A DNA stretch of 64,000 nucleotides from Shinella lacus (GTDB lineage: Bacteria; Pseudomonadota; Alphaproteobacteria; Rhizobiales; Rhizobiaceae), in NCBI RefSeq assembly GCF_010994755.1, contig NZ_WHSB02000003.1, forward strand, positions 1 through 64,000. Direction: 5' to 3'. The position numbers were made by a program, and so were the translations under genes. Under the pieces are notes generated by a model. The model searched no databases. It was not told where the DNA came from and saw only the letters and a program-made list of their open reading frames with translations. Below, piece after piece: positions 16,283 through 25,820 of the stretch. Each line of letters begins with the position of its first letter. Position 1 is the stretch's first letter.

Positions 16283-17599
16283 TTAACGAATGATTACGCG
16301 GTCGCGGCCGGATTTCTTGGCGTCGTAGAGGGCGTTGTCCGCGCGGGAAATGACCGAGCCGACGCTTTCGCCGGTCTCGCATATCGCGCCGCCGGCACTG
16401 ACCGAGACTTTGAAGGGTTCGAGGCCGACGGCGAAAAGGTCTGCGCCGATTGCGCTGCGAATTTTCTCGGCCACCGTGTAGACGGTTTCCCGCGTGCCCG
16501 CGCCCAGAACCACGGCGAATTCCTCGCCACCCATCCGGCCGAAGCAATCGCCGGGATGCAGCACCTCGCGGCAGCGCCGGGTGAACTCGATGAGCACCAG
16601 ATCGCCGACGCCGTGGCCGTATCTGTCGTTGATGGATTTGAAGTGATCGATGTCCAGCATCAGGAAGGCGATCGGCGTGCCGCGCCGCTGGCTGTCGGCA
16701 TGGATGCGATCGGCCTCCTCGAAGAAGCGCCGCCGGTTCATCGCGCCGGTCAGCGGATCGGTATCCGCCAGAACCTTGAGCTCTTCGGCATAGGCCCGCT
16801 CGCGCGTCACGTCGATATAGAGGTTGACGTTGAAATTGCCGATGGTGCGGTGGCGGAACTGGATGGTGCGCCTGGCGCCGCTGGCCGTCATCACATCCAG
16901 GTCGAAGGGCGTCATCTCGCGGTCCTCGGCGCGCGCCGCGGCGATCGACGAATGCCACTGCGTGCGGGCGAATTCGCGATATTCGGGGTCCGGATAGGCA
17001 AGCCGCCACCAGTCCTCGATATTGGCGATGTCGTCCATCGTGTAGCCGAACAGCTCTTTGAAGGTCGAATTGGCGAACTGGATCTGGTCCTCGGAGCTGG
17101 CGATCTCGAAGCCGAATGGCAGCCAGTTCAGCAGCGAGATGACGTTTTCCTGCCAGCCGGCAAGCGTCACCGAGCCCTGCGGCGGCGCGTCGACGAAGCT
17201 GAAAAGGCGCAGGATCTCGTCTTCGACCGCAAGCTTGGTGACCTGCACCATGAGCGTGCGCTCCTGGCCCTGGACGAGCGCACGGACGAGAAAGGGTTCC
17301 CCTGGAACGCCGACCGGCGCCACGCTCCAGATCTGGCCCAGCATGAGTGCTGCTTCCGGGCCGACCAGCTCGTCGACCGGGCAGGCGCCGAACGGCTCCA
17401 GGCCGAGGCCGAAGAGGATAGCGGCATTGCGGTTGGCATAACGCACCGTCAGCGCCTGTTTCTCCATGAGAACCAGCGGCGCGCCGACGCAATCCATCCA
17501 GAAATCCACCTCCTGGCGCGATCGTGCGCGAGCCGGATCGCCTGCCACCCCATCATGGGGTGAAAGGGCGCTCGTCTTTGCAGCTTCATGCATGCTCAT
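16283..17599 (-). CDS. Diguanylate cyclase with PAS domains
   Basis: A 438-residue signalling protein. Two PAS-like regions, about residues 30-140 and 150-265 (the latter with QIQFANSTFKELFGYTMDDI), precede a GGDEF domain at about 270-438. The active site reads GGEEF at 357-361, and GGEEF forms are normally active in making c-di-GMP from two GTP. LDIDHFKSINDRYGH and the terminal DNALYDAKKSGRDRV are intact. The inhibitory I-site RxxD, expected five residues upstream, reads HPGD (348-351), so product inhibition is probably lost. No membrane segment or signal peptide is seen, so it senses a cytoplasmic cue. It is transcribed alone. Confidence 0.92.
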   Translation of the reverse strand: MSMHEAAKTSALSPHDGVAGDPARARSRQEVDFWMDCVGAPLVLMEKQALTVRYANRNAAILFGLGLEPFGACPVDELVGPEAALMLGQIWSVAPVGVPGEPFLVRALVQGQERTLMVQVTKLAVEDEILRLFSFVDAPPQGSVTLAGWQENVISLLNWLPFGFEIASSEDQIQFANSTFKELFGYTMDDIANIEDWWRLAYPDPEYREFARTQWHSSIAAARAEDREMTPFDLDVMTASGARRTIQFRHRTIGNFNVNLYIDVTRERAYAEELKVLADTDPLTGAMNRRRFFEEADRIHADSQRRGTPIAFLMLDIDHFKSINDRYGHGVGDLVLIEFTRRCREVLHPGDCFGRMGGEEFAVVLGAGTRETVYTVAEKIRSAIGADLFAVGLEPFKVSVSAGGAICETGESVGSVISRADNALYDAKKSGRDRVIIR

Positions 17600-17694
17600 G
17601 CGCTCGATACTCGCTACGGATAAGGCGTGACCATCCAGGGTCCGAGGAGATTAGTGCGTCGGTGTAAGGATTTGGTTTACGTGGGGCACAAACG

Positions 17695-18888
17695 TTATTC
17701 GGCTGCGGATAAGCTCGCCGCCGGCACGCCGTCCCGTACAACGATGCGGCCACGGCGGATGACGGTGCGCTTTTGCGGCGTCAGTGCGACGGCCTCGGCG
17801 AGCGTGCGGGCCGGCACCAGCACGAGGTCGCCGAAATCGCCGTCCGCGAAACCGTAGCCGGCAAGACCGATGCTCTCGGCGCCGCCGAAGGTGCAGATGC
17901 GGGCGGTCTCGGCAAGGTCGGCATCGTTGGTCATGCCGTTGCGCTGTGCGAGATATTTTGCCCGCTCCAGCATGTCGCCATTGCCCCAGGGCTCCCAGGT
18001 GCCCTGGATGCCGTCCGAACCGGAGGCGACGATGAGACCGCTTTGCCGCATCAGGCGCAGCGGCAGGGCGGGGGCGGCGGGACTGCCGACCGTCATCACG
18101 GCGATCCGCTCGGCCGCAAGCGCCTCTATGAGTGCGCGCTGGCGGGTCGGCTCCAGCATGCCGAGGCAATAGGCATGGCTCACCATCACGCGGCCCTGCA
18201 AGGCGAGCGCGCGGGTGCGCTCGATGATGAGTTCCAGGCAGAAGGCGCCGAGCTCGCCGAGTTCGTGCAGGTGGATGTCGACGGGTTTTGTGTAGCGGTC
18301 GGCGAGCGCGAAGATCGCGTCGAGATGGCGCACCGGATCGCGCTCGATCGTGGCGGGATCGATGCCGCCGATGATATCGGCGCCCGCCCGCATCGCCGCA
18401 TCCATCAGTTCCAGCGTGCCCGCGCGCGGCAGCATGCCGCTTTGCGGAAAGGCGACGACCTGCACGTCGACAAGATCCCGCAGCGCTTCGCGGGTTTCGA
18501 GCACGCCCTCGATATTGGCGATTCCGATTTCGGTGTCGACATCGACATGGCTGCGGATGTGGAGAACGCCGTGTTGCAGCGTCTGGAGAATCTGGCGGGC
18601 GGATTGCCGGCGCGCATCGATGGCGAGCTCCCGCTTGGCCTTGCGGTCTGCAAGGATGCGCTCGTTTCGGGTCGGGCCGATGCGGTTTTCGAACCAGTCC
18701 GTGCCGATCAGCGTCTTGTCGAGATGGGTATGCGCCTCGACGAGCCCGGGCAGCGCGATATGGCCGGAGGCGTCGATCTCCTGTGCGGGAGGGTCGCCGG
18801 CCGTGCTGAAATGGCCGTCGCGGATGACGAGGTCCACCGGCTCGCCGCCCATGGGGCGGGCGTTGCGGATGAGAATGTCTGCAGTCAT
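17695..18888 (-). CDS. Amidohydrolase, cytosine deaminase-like
   Basis: A 397-residue metal-dependent hydrolase of the amidohydrolase superfamily, in the CodA-like branch. The metal site is visible: His53 and His55 in VEAHTHLDK, then IHLHELGE, VSHAYCLG and SGSDGIQGTWEPWG, matching the His/Glu/His/Asp order of cytosine deaminase. It probably deaminates or hydrolyses a small heterocycle; the exact substrate is unknown. It lies 16 bases downstream of a second amidohydrolase on the same strand, and the pair is divergent from a Dpp-type ABC operon that ends in a third amidohydrolase, so all probably serve one catabolic pathway. Confidence 0.85.
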   Translation of the reverse strand: MTADILIRNARPMGGEPVDLVIRDGHFSTAGDPPAQEIDASGHIALPGLVEAHTHLDKTLIGTDWFENRIGPTRNERILADRKAKRELAIDARRQSARQILQTLQHGVLHIRSHVDVDTEIGIANIEGVLETREALRDLVDVQVVAFPQSGMLPRAGTLELMDAAMRAGADIIGGIDPATIERDPVRHLDAIFALADRYTKPVDIHLHELGELGAFCLELIIERTRALALQGRVMVSHAYCLGMLEPTRQRALIEALAAERIAVMTVGSPAAPALPLRLMRQSGLIVASGSDGIQGTWEPWGNGDMLERAKYLAQRNGMTNDADLAETARICTFGGAESIGLAGYGFADGDFGDLVLVPARTLAEAVALTPQKRTVIRRGRIVVRDGVPAASLSAAE

Positions 18889-18904
18889 GTCCGGTCCTCC
18901 TCCC

Positions 18905-20272
18905 TCAGTCCAGCCCGGCGCGTTTCATCGCCACCCGGAATGCCGCTTCCGCGTGGTCGAGGATCGCGCCTTCGTCCTGGTTCAGCAGCTTGCGCCCGCG
19001 CATCAGCACGCGGCCGTCGACGATGGTCGTGTCGACATCCGCACCGTTGGCGAAGCGGGCGAGGCGCTGCACCGGATCGACCGGCGGCCAGAGATGCGGC
19101 TGGCGCATGTTGATCAGCAGGATATCGGCGCGCTTGCCGACCTCCAGCGAGCCGATCTCGTCCTCCATCGAAAGCGCGCGCGCGCCCTTGATCGTCGCCA
19201 TTTCGAGAAGCTGGAGCGGCGGCAGCACGGTGTCGTCGCAGAAATAGCGGGCGTGATAGCGGTGCGCTTGGAACATGTTGCGGAACATGTCGAAGGAGCG
19301 GTCGGGCGCCGCCGCATCGGTGCCGAGCGAGACGGTCACACCGTCCGCCATCAGCTCCGGCGCCGGGCAGCGGGCGTAAACGGACATCAGCGCGCTCGGG
19401 TTGTGCGCCACCTTGGCGCCGGTGCGCTTCAGCACTTCCCGATCAGCATCGGTGAGGTCGACGCAATGGGCGAGCAGCGAGTTGGCGTCGAAGAGGTCGA
19501 GGCGGGCGTCGTTTGCGGCAATCGAGCCGTCGCGGTGGCCGTCCTGCACCAGCAGCACGCCCTTTTCCCGTGCCAGCGCCCGGGCTTTGCGGCAAAGCGC
19601 GAAAACGGCCTCGTCTTCCAGCTCCTGCGCGGTGAACACCGGCAGCGAGACCGCAAGCTGCAACCGGTCATTGCGGCCAGCCCAGGCATCGATCAGGGCC
19701 ACTGTGACCGCGAGTTGTGTATCTGTGGATACGACAATCTCATTATACAATTCACCGTGGTAATTTCTGTATACACTGGCTGCGGATGGCCGGTTCGGGC
19801 CAATAGCGAGCACCTCGCGCACGCCCATTTCGGCGATGGCGGCAAGGTGAGCCTCGGCGGCTTCCGGGGCTTCGCTGCGCATGATATCCGGCCCGCCGCC
19901 GAACAGCAGCGCGGCGGTGGTGGTGCCGCATTTGATGCGCTCGGCTGCGGAAAGCGCGGCTTCGGCCGCCCAGAAGTCCGGGTCGGTCGCCTCCGCGTAG
20001 ATCCGGCCGGTCACCGTCATCCATTCCTCGGAATCGCTGCCCAATCCCTTGGTCAGCATGTGCCCGGCATGGGCGTGCGTGTCGATCAGCCCCGGCATCA
20101 CCACCATACCCGCCGCATCGATGCGCTCCGTTTCCGGCGCGACGGCGGGTGCGTCAACGCAGATCGCGGTGATACGGCCGTCTTCCACCAGCACATAACC
20201 GCGCTCCAGGACGCGCCGGTCGGCATCCATGGTGACGATCACGCTATTCTCGATCAACAGGGATTTGGTCAT
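18905..20272 (-). CDS. Amidohydrolase, AtzB/TrzA/SAH-deaminase-like
   Basis: A 455-residue amidohydrolase of the AtzA/TrzA/guanine-deaminase branch. An N-terminal composite beta domain (to about 58) is followed by the barrel with His66 and His68 in GLIDTHAHAGH, then VQDGHRDGS, LLAHCVDL, VAHNPSALM and LGTDAAAPDRSFDMFRNM. It ends with the usual GSLEVGKRADILLINM. These enzymes remove amino or substituted amino groups from purines, triazines or similar rings. It is first in a two-gene minus-strand operon, and GGGAGAA precedes the ATG. It is related to the amidohydrolase at 25821, but the two are well diverged. A patch at about 19700-19800 has unusually AT-rich codons. Confidence 0.87.
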   Translation of the reverse strand: MTKSLLIENSVIVTMDADRRVLERGYVLVEDGRITAICVDAPAVAPETERIDAAGMVVMPGLIDTHAHAGHMLTKGLGSDSEEWMTVTGRIYAEATDPDFWAAEAALSAAERIKCGTTTAALLFGGGPDIMRSEAPEAAEAHLAAIAEMGVREVLAIGPNRPSAASVYRNYHGELYNEIVVSTDTQLAVTVALIDAWAGRNDRLQLAVSLPVFTAQELEDEAVFALCRKARALAREKGVLLVQDGHRDGSIAANDARLDLFDANSLLAHCVDLTDADREVLKRTGAKVAHNPSALMSVYARCPAPELMADGVTVSLGTDAAAPDRSFDMFRNMFQAHRYHARYFCDDTVLPPLQLLEMATIKGARALSMEDEIGSLEVGKRADILLINMRQPHLWPPVDPVQRLARFANGADVDTTIVDGRVLMRGRKLLNQDEGAILDHAEAAFRVAMKRAGLD

Positions 20273-20296
20273 CGAATCTTTCTCCCAACAAGGATC

Positions 20297-20416
20297 GCAT
20301 ACATCTTTTACAGATTATGTACGCAAAATCTAATTCTGCCATCTTGATATTGTGCGCGTATTATGTACAGTCATATTGAGAATTATCGTATGCAAATTTT
20401 TTGGGAACCTGCATAC
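20297..20416 (+). promoter_or_regulatory. Divergent control region with paired GCATAC/GTATGC sites
   Basis: The 161-base gap between the second amidohydrolase and the peptide-type binding protein gene is AT-rich. GCATAC (20297-20302) is followed by GTACGC (20319-20324), and GTATGC (20388-20393) by GCATAC (20411-20416). This makes two inverted pairs with 16 and 17 bases between half sites, one near each gene. TTATGTAC also occurs twice, around 20315 and 20361. This looks like a symmetric operator set for a shared regulator, but none is encoded in the cluster. Confidence 0.45.
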
Positions 20417-20433
20417 AAATTGGGAGAACCCTC

Positions 20434-22008
20434 GTGAAATCCACTGTAAAAGCCCTTCTGGCGGGGCTGGCCATCCTGGTGCCGCTTTCCGCCCCCGCCT
20501 TTGCCGAGACGCTGCGCTGGTCGGCCTCCGGCGACGTCATTTCCTATGATCCGAACGCCCAGGTCGACAGCTTTACCCAGAGCGTGCAGCACATGGTGTT
20601 CGACCCGCTCGTTCGCCGCAACAAGGAACTGGTGCTGGAACCGGCGCTTGCCACCTCCTGGGAAATCATCGAGCCGACCCGCTGGCGCTTCAAGCTGCGC
20701 CAGGGCGTGAAATTCCATGAGGGCCAGGCCTTCAATGCCGACGACGTGGTCGCGACGATAGAGCGCCAGATCGATCCCGGCGCCCGCAACCGCGAAAACC
20801 TCTCCGCCGTTACCGGCGTCGAGAAGGTGGACGACTATACGGTCGACCTCATCCTGCGCGGTCCCTATCCGCTGCTCCTCAACGACCTTGCCGCCATCTA
20901 CATCATGAGCAAGCCGTGGATGGCCAAGCACGATGCGCTGAAGCCGGGCAACACGGCGACCGGCGTCGTCACCTATGCCAGCAACCACGCCAACGGCACC
21001 GGCCCCTTCAAGCTGAAGAGCTACGAGCCGGATTCGCGTTCGATCTTCGAGGTGAACAAGGAGTGGTGGGACAAGCCGCAGCATAACCTGACCGAGGTGG
21101 AGTTCCGCCCGATCGCCTCCGACGCCACCCGCGTCGCCGCCCTCCTGTCCGGCGAAGTCGACATGGTCGTGCCGGTTCCGTTGCAGGATGTCGATCGCAT
21201 CGCTTCCACCGAGGGCCTGAAGGTCGTCGAGAACCCGTCGCTGCGCACCATCATGCTGGCGCTGAACTTCAAGAAGGAGCTGCACGCCGCGCCGGGCGTC
21301 GCCAACCCGATGCTGAACGTCAAGGTGCGCCAGGCGCTCTGGCACGCCATCGACCTCAACACGATCCAGAAGCGCCTGATGCGCGGCAAGTCGCGCGTCG
21401 CCGCCATGCTCGTCGCCCCCGCCGTCACCGGCCACGACGATGCGATCGACGTGCCGCTGGACTACGATATCGACAAGGCGAAGGCCCTGCTCACGGAGGC
21501 CGGCTACCCGGATGGCTTCAAGACGGGCCTTTCCTGCTCGAACGACCGTTACATCGCCGACGAGCAGATCTGCCTGGCGATCTCCTCCATGTGGGCAAAG
21601 ATCGGCGTGCAGGTGGATCTCAGCGTCGAGAGCAAGACGACCTATTTCCCGCGCATGGATAATGGCGAACTCGACGTCTACATGCTCGGCTGGGCATCGC
21701 TTCCGCCGATGGACGGCTTCAGCGTGCTCCAGGCGCTGCTCGCCACCAATGACGGCACCTATGGCGGCTCGAACCCGAACGGCCTGTCCGATCCGCGCAT
21801 CGATGCGCTCGCCCGCTCGGCTGCGGTCGAACTCGACGAGACAAAGCGCGTCGACATGCTGAAGGAAGCCTTCCGCATCACCCATGACGAGGCGCTGTTC
21901 ATTCCGCTGCACCAGCAGCCGGTCGCCTGGGCCATGAGCAACAAGGTCGATATTCCGCAGTTCCCGGATGAATATGTTCGTCCGTGGTTCGCGCAGGTCA
22001 AGCAGTAA
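20434..22008 (+). CDS. Dpp-type ABC transporter substrate-binding protein
   Basis: A 524-residue periplasmic binding protein of family SBP_bac_5, with a Sec signal peptide ending SAPAFA at about residue 27. Typical segments are LRWSASGDVISYDPNA, WRFKLRQGVKFHEGQAFNADDV and NGTGPFKLKSYEP. The family binds oligopeptides, nickel, opines, glycosides or other small solutes. Here the three linked amidohydrolases argue for a nitrogen-rich heterocycle or amide. The GTG start at 20434 is chosen because GGGAGA lies 6 bases upstream. It is the first gene of an operon that continues after a 218-base spacer full of hairpins. Confidence 0.92.
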   Translation: MKSTVKALLAGLAILVPLSAPAFAETLRWSASGDVISYDPNAQVDSFTQSVQHMVFDPLVRRNKELVLEPALATSWEIIEPTRWRFKLRQGVKFHEGQAFNADDVVATIERQIDPGARNRENLSAVTGVEKVDDYTVDLILRGPYPLLLNDLAAIYIMSKPWMAKHDALKPGNTATGVVTYASNHANGTGPFKLKSYEPDSRSIFEVNKEWWDKPQHNLTEVEFRPIASDATRVAALLSGEVDMVVPVPLQDVDRIASTEGLKVVENPSLRTIMLALNFKKELHAAPGVANPMLNVKVRQALWHAIDLNTIQKRLMRGKSRVAAMLVAPAVTGHDDAIDVPLDYDIDKAKALLTEAGYPDGFKTGLSCSNDRYIADEQICLAISSMWAKIGVQVDLSVESKTTYFPRMDNGELDVYMLGWASLPPMDGFSVLQALLATNDGTYGGSNPNGLSDPRIDALARSAAVELDETKRVDMLKEAFRITHDEALFIPLHQQPVAWAMSNKVDIPQFPDEYVRPWFAQVKQ

Positions 22009-22025
22009 CGGGTTTCTCCCGAGAC

Positions 22026-22059
22026 GCGATCCCGGCAGGCGAAAGCTTGCCGGGATCGC
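22026..22059 (+). promoter_or_regulatory. Strong stem-loop with GAAA tetraloop after the binding-protein gene
   Basis: A 15-base-pair stem (GCGATCCCGGCAGGC paired with GCTTGCCGGGATCGC, one G-U pair) is closed by a GAAA tetraloop. It begins 17 bases after the binding-protein stop. No T-run follows, so it probably protects the upstream mRNA from 3' decay rather than ending transcription. Confidence 0.7.
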
Positions 22060-22108
22060 TTGGCAACCGGCCCGACCCCTCCTGAAGCCGCTGGCGTGGA
22101 GGGAATAG

Positions 22109-22192
22109 AGCGAAACGGCCCGGTTTTTCGCTCACTTTGTTTCGACGCAGTTCCGGACGCAAAACCGCGTTCCGCACTTTTGCTGGAACTGC
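22109..22192 (+). repeat. Nested hairpins resembling a rhizobial intergenic repeat
   Basis: Two hairpins fill the spacer before the permease gene. The first pairs GAGCGAAA (22109-22116) with TTTCGCTC (22127-22134). The second pairs GCAGTTCC (22147-22154) with GGAACTGC (22185-22192) and, nested inside, GCAAAA (22159-22164) with TTTTGC (22178-22183). The second resembles, from memory, a short hairpin sequence repeated in rhizobial intergenic regions. No second copy was found in this window. Confidence 0.5.
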
Positions 22193-22226
22193 TTCTGGGG
22201 CCTGATCGCTCGCAAGGACTATTCCG

Positions 22227-23192
22227 ATGTTCAGACTTTTCTCGATGAGGCTGCTTCAGGCCATCCTTGTGATGATCGCCGTGACGGCCATCGCCTTCGT
22301 CATGTTCCGCTTCGTCGGCGATCCGATCTCCTCCATGGTGCGCGAAGGCGCCACCCAGGCGGAAAAGGATGCGCTGCGCATGGCGCTCGGCCTCGACAAG
22401 CCGATCCTCACGCAGTTCTTCGATTTCGTCGGCCAGGTGCTGACCGGCGATCTCGGCACGAGTTTCCGCTACCAGCAACCCGTGGTGAGCCTGTTGATGA
22501 GTCGTCTGCCCGCCACGCTGGAACTCGTGATCGTCGCCACGTTCCTGGCGCTCGCGGTCGGCATTCCGCTCGGCGTGCTCTGCGCGCTGAAGCCGCATTC
22601 CTTCCTGTCGCGGCTCACCCAGGCGACGACGCTGGTCGGCATTTCCATGCCCACCTTCGTCACCGGGCTGCTCTTGATCCTGGTCTTCGCCGTGACCCTG
22701 CGCTGGCTGCCATCCTCCGGGCGCGGCGATCTCGTCGATCTCGGTCTTTGGAAGACCGGCTTCCTGACGCTTTCGGGGCTGAAATCGCTGATCCTGCCGT
22801 CGATCACGCTGGCGCTGTTCCAGCTCACGCTGATCATGCGGCTGGTGCGCTCGGAGATGATCGACGTGCTGTCGTCCGACTATATCCGCTTCGCCTTCGC
22901 CCGCGGCCTGCCGCGCGCCTATATCTACGGACGTCTCGCGCTGCGCAACGCGCTGATGCCGGTGGTCACCGTCACCGGCCTGCAGATCGGCCAGCTCATC
23001 GCCTTCGCCATCGTCACCGAGACGGTGTTCCAGTGGCCGGGCATGGGCCTGCTCTTCACCAATGCCGTCGGTTATCCCGATGTGCCGGTGCTTGCCGCCT
23101 ACCTGCTCTTCGTCGGCTTCCTGTTCGTCATGATCAACATGATCGTCGACATTCTCTACACCTTCATCGATCCGCGCCTGAGGACACGATAA
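22227..23192 (+). CDS. Dpp-type ABC transporter permease, DppB-like
   Basis: An inner-membrane permease of 321 residues with about six membrane segments. The N-terminal helix MRLLQAILVMIAVTAIAFVMF and the GDLGTSF motif of DppB/OppB proteins are present. The EAA loop reads RSEMIDVLSSDYIRFAFARG with ALRNALMPVVT. It pairs with the next gene to form the channel. Its TAA stop overlaps the next ATG (TAATG), so the two permeases are coupled. Confidence 0.93.
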   Translation: MFRLFSMRLLQAILVMIAVTAIAFVMFRFVGDPISSMVREGATQAEKDALRMALGLDKPILTQFFDFVGQVLTGDLGTSFRYQQPVVSLLMSRLPATLELVIVATFLALAVGIPLGVLCALKPHSFLSRLTQATTLVGISMPTFVTGLLLILVFAVTLRWLPSSGRGDLVDLGLWKTGFLTLSGLKSLILPSITLALFQLTLIMRLVRSEMIDVLSSDYIRFAFARGLPRAYIYGRLALRNALMPVVTVTGLQIGQLIAFAIVTETVFQWPGMGLLFTNAVGYPDVPVLAAYLLFVGFLFVMINMIVDILYTFIDPRLRTR

Positions 23193-24088
23193 TGGCCACG
23201 CAAACCCTGATGCGCCGGCTGCCGCCGGTTTCCGTGATGATCGCCGGCCTGGTGCTCGCCATCATGCTCGTGCTCGTCGTCTTCGCGCCGCTGATCGCGC
23301 CGATGGACCCGCGCGACGTCTCCTCCTACTCGCTGATCGACATGGAAATCCCACCGTCCTTCATGGATGGCGGCGATCCGCGCTTCCTGCTCGGTACGGA
23401 CAACCAGGGGCGAGACCTCGTCTCGGTCATCCTGTTCGGCCTGCGCATCTCCGTCGTCATCGGCCTCGGTGCGGTGCTGTTTGCCGCCGCGCTCGGCGTC
23501 GTGCTCGGCCTCGTCGCCGGCTTCTTCGGCGGCTTCGTCGACAGCATCGTCATGCGCATTGCCGACGTGCTCGTCAGCTTCCCGACCATCCTCGTCGCGC
23601 TGCTGATCAGCGGCATCGCCCGCGCCCAGCTCAGCGCGGACACGATGCTCACCTGGGCGCCGCTCGTGCTGATCTTCTCGATCGCCGTCAACGAGTGGGT
23701 GCAATATGCCCGCACCGTGCGCGCCTCCACCATGGTGGAAGTCGCCCGCGACTATGTGCGCGCCGCCAAGGTCATCGGCCTGCCGGCGGGCCGCATCATG
23801 GGTCGCCACATCCTGCCGAACGTCATGAGCTCGGTCATGGTCATCGCCACGATCAACCTTGCCGGCGCGATCCTGACGGAGGCGACGCTGTCCTTCCTCG
23901 GCGCCGGCATGCCGCCGACCTATCCCTCGCTCGGCACGCTGATCCGCATCGGCAACCAGTTCCTGTTTTCCGGCCTCTGGTGGATCGCCGTGATGCCGGC
24001 GGCGGTGCTGGTCATCCTCGTGCTCGCCGTCAATGTGATCGGCGACTATCTGCGCGATCGCTTCAACCCGAAACTGATGGCCCGCTGA
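23192..24088 (+). CDS. Dpp-type ABC transporter permease, DppC-like
   Basis: A 298-residue inner-membrane permease with the DppC layout: an N-terminal helix near residues 15-37, a periplasmic stretch with FLLGTDNQGRDLVSVILFG, then five more helices. The EAA loop reads VEVARDYVRAAKVIGLPAGRIMGRHILPN. It is the partner of the DppB-like protein. The dual ATPase gene starts two bases after its stop. Confidence 0.93.
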   Translation: MATQTLMRRLPPVSVMIAGLVLAIMLVLVVFAPLIAPMDPRDVSSYSLIDMEIPPSFMDGGDPRFLLGTDNQGRDLVSVILFGLRISVVIGLGAVLFAAALGVVLGLVAGFFGGFVDSIVMRIADVLVSFPTILVALLISGIARAQLSADTMLTWAPLVLIFSIAVNEWVQYARTVRASTMVEVARDYVRAAKVIGLPAGRIMGRHILPNVMSSVMVIATINLAGAILTEATLSFLGAGMPPTYPSLGTLIRIGNQFLFSGLWWIAVMPAAVLVILVLAVNVIGDYLRDRFNPKLMAR

Positions 24089-24089
24089 T

Positions 24090-25805
<1,716 letters not shown>

Positions 25806-25820
25806 ATCGGAGACCTCGCC

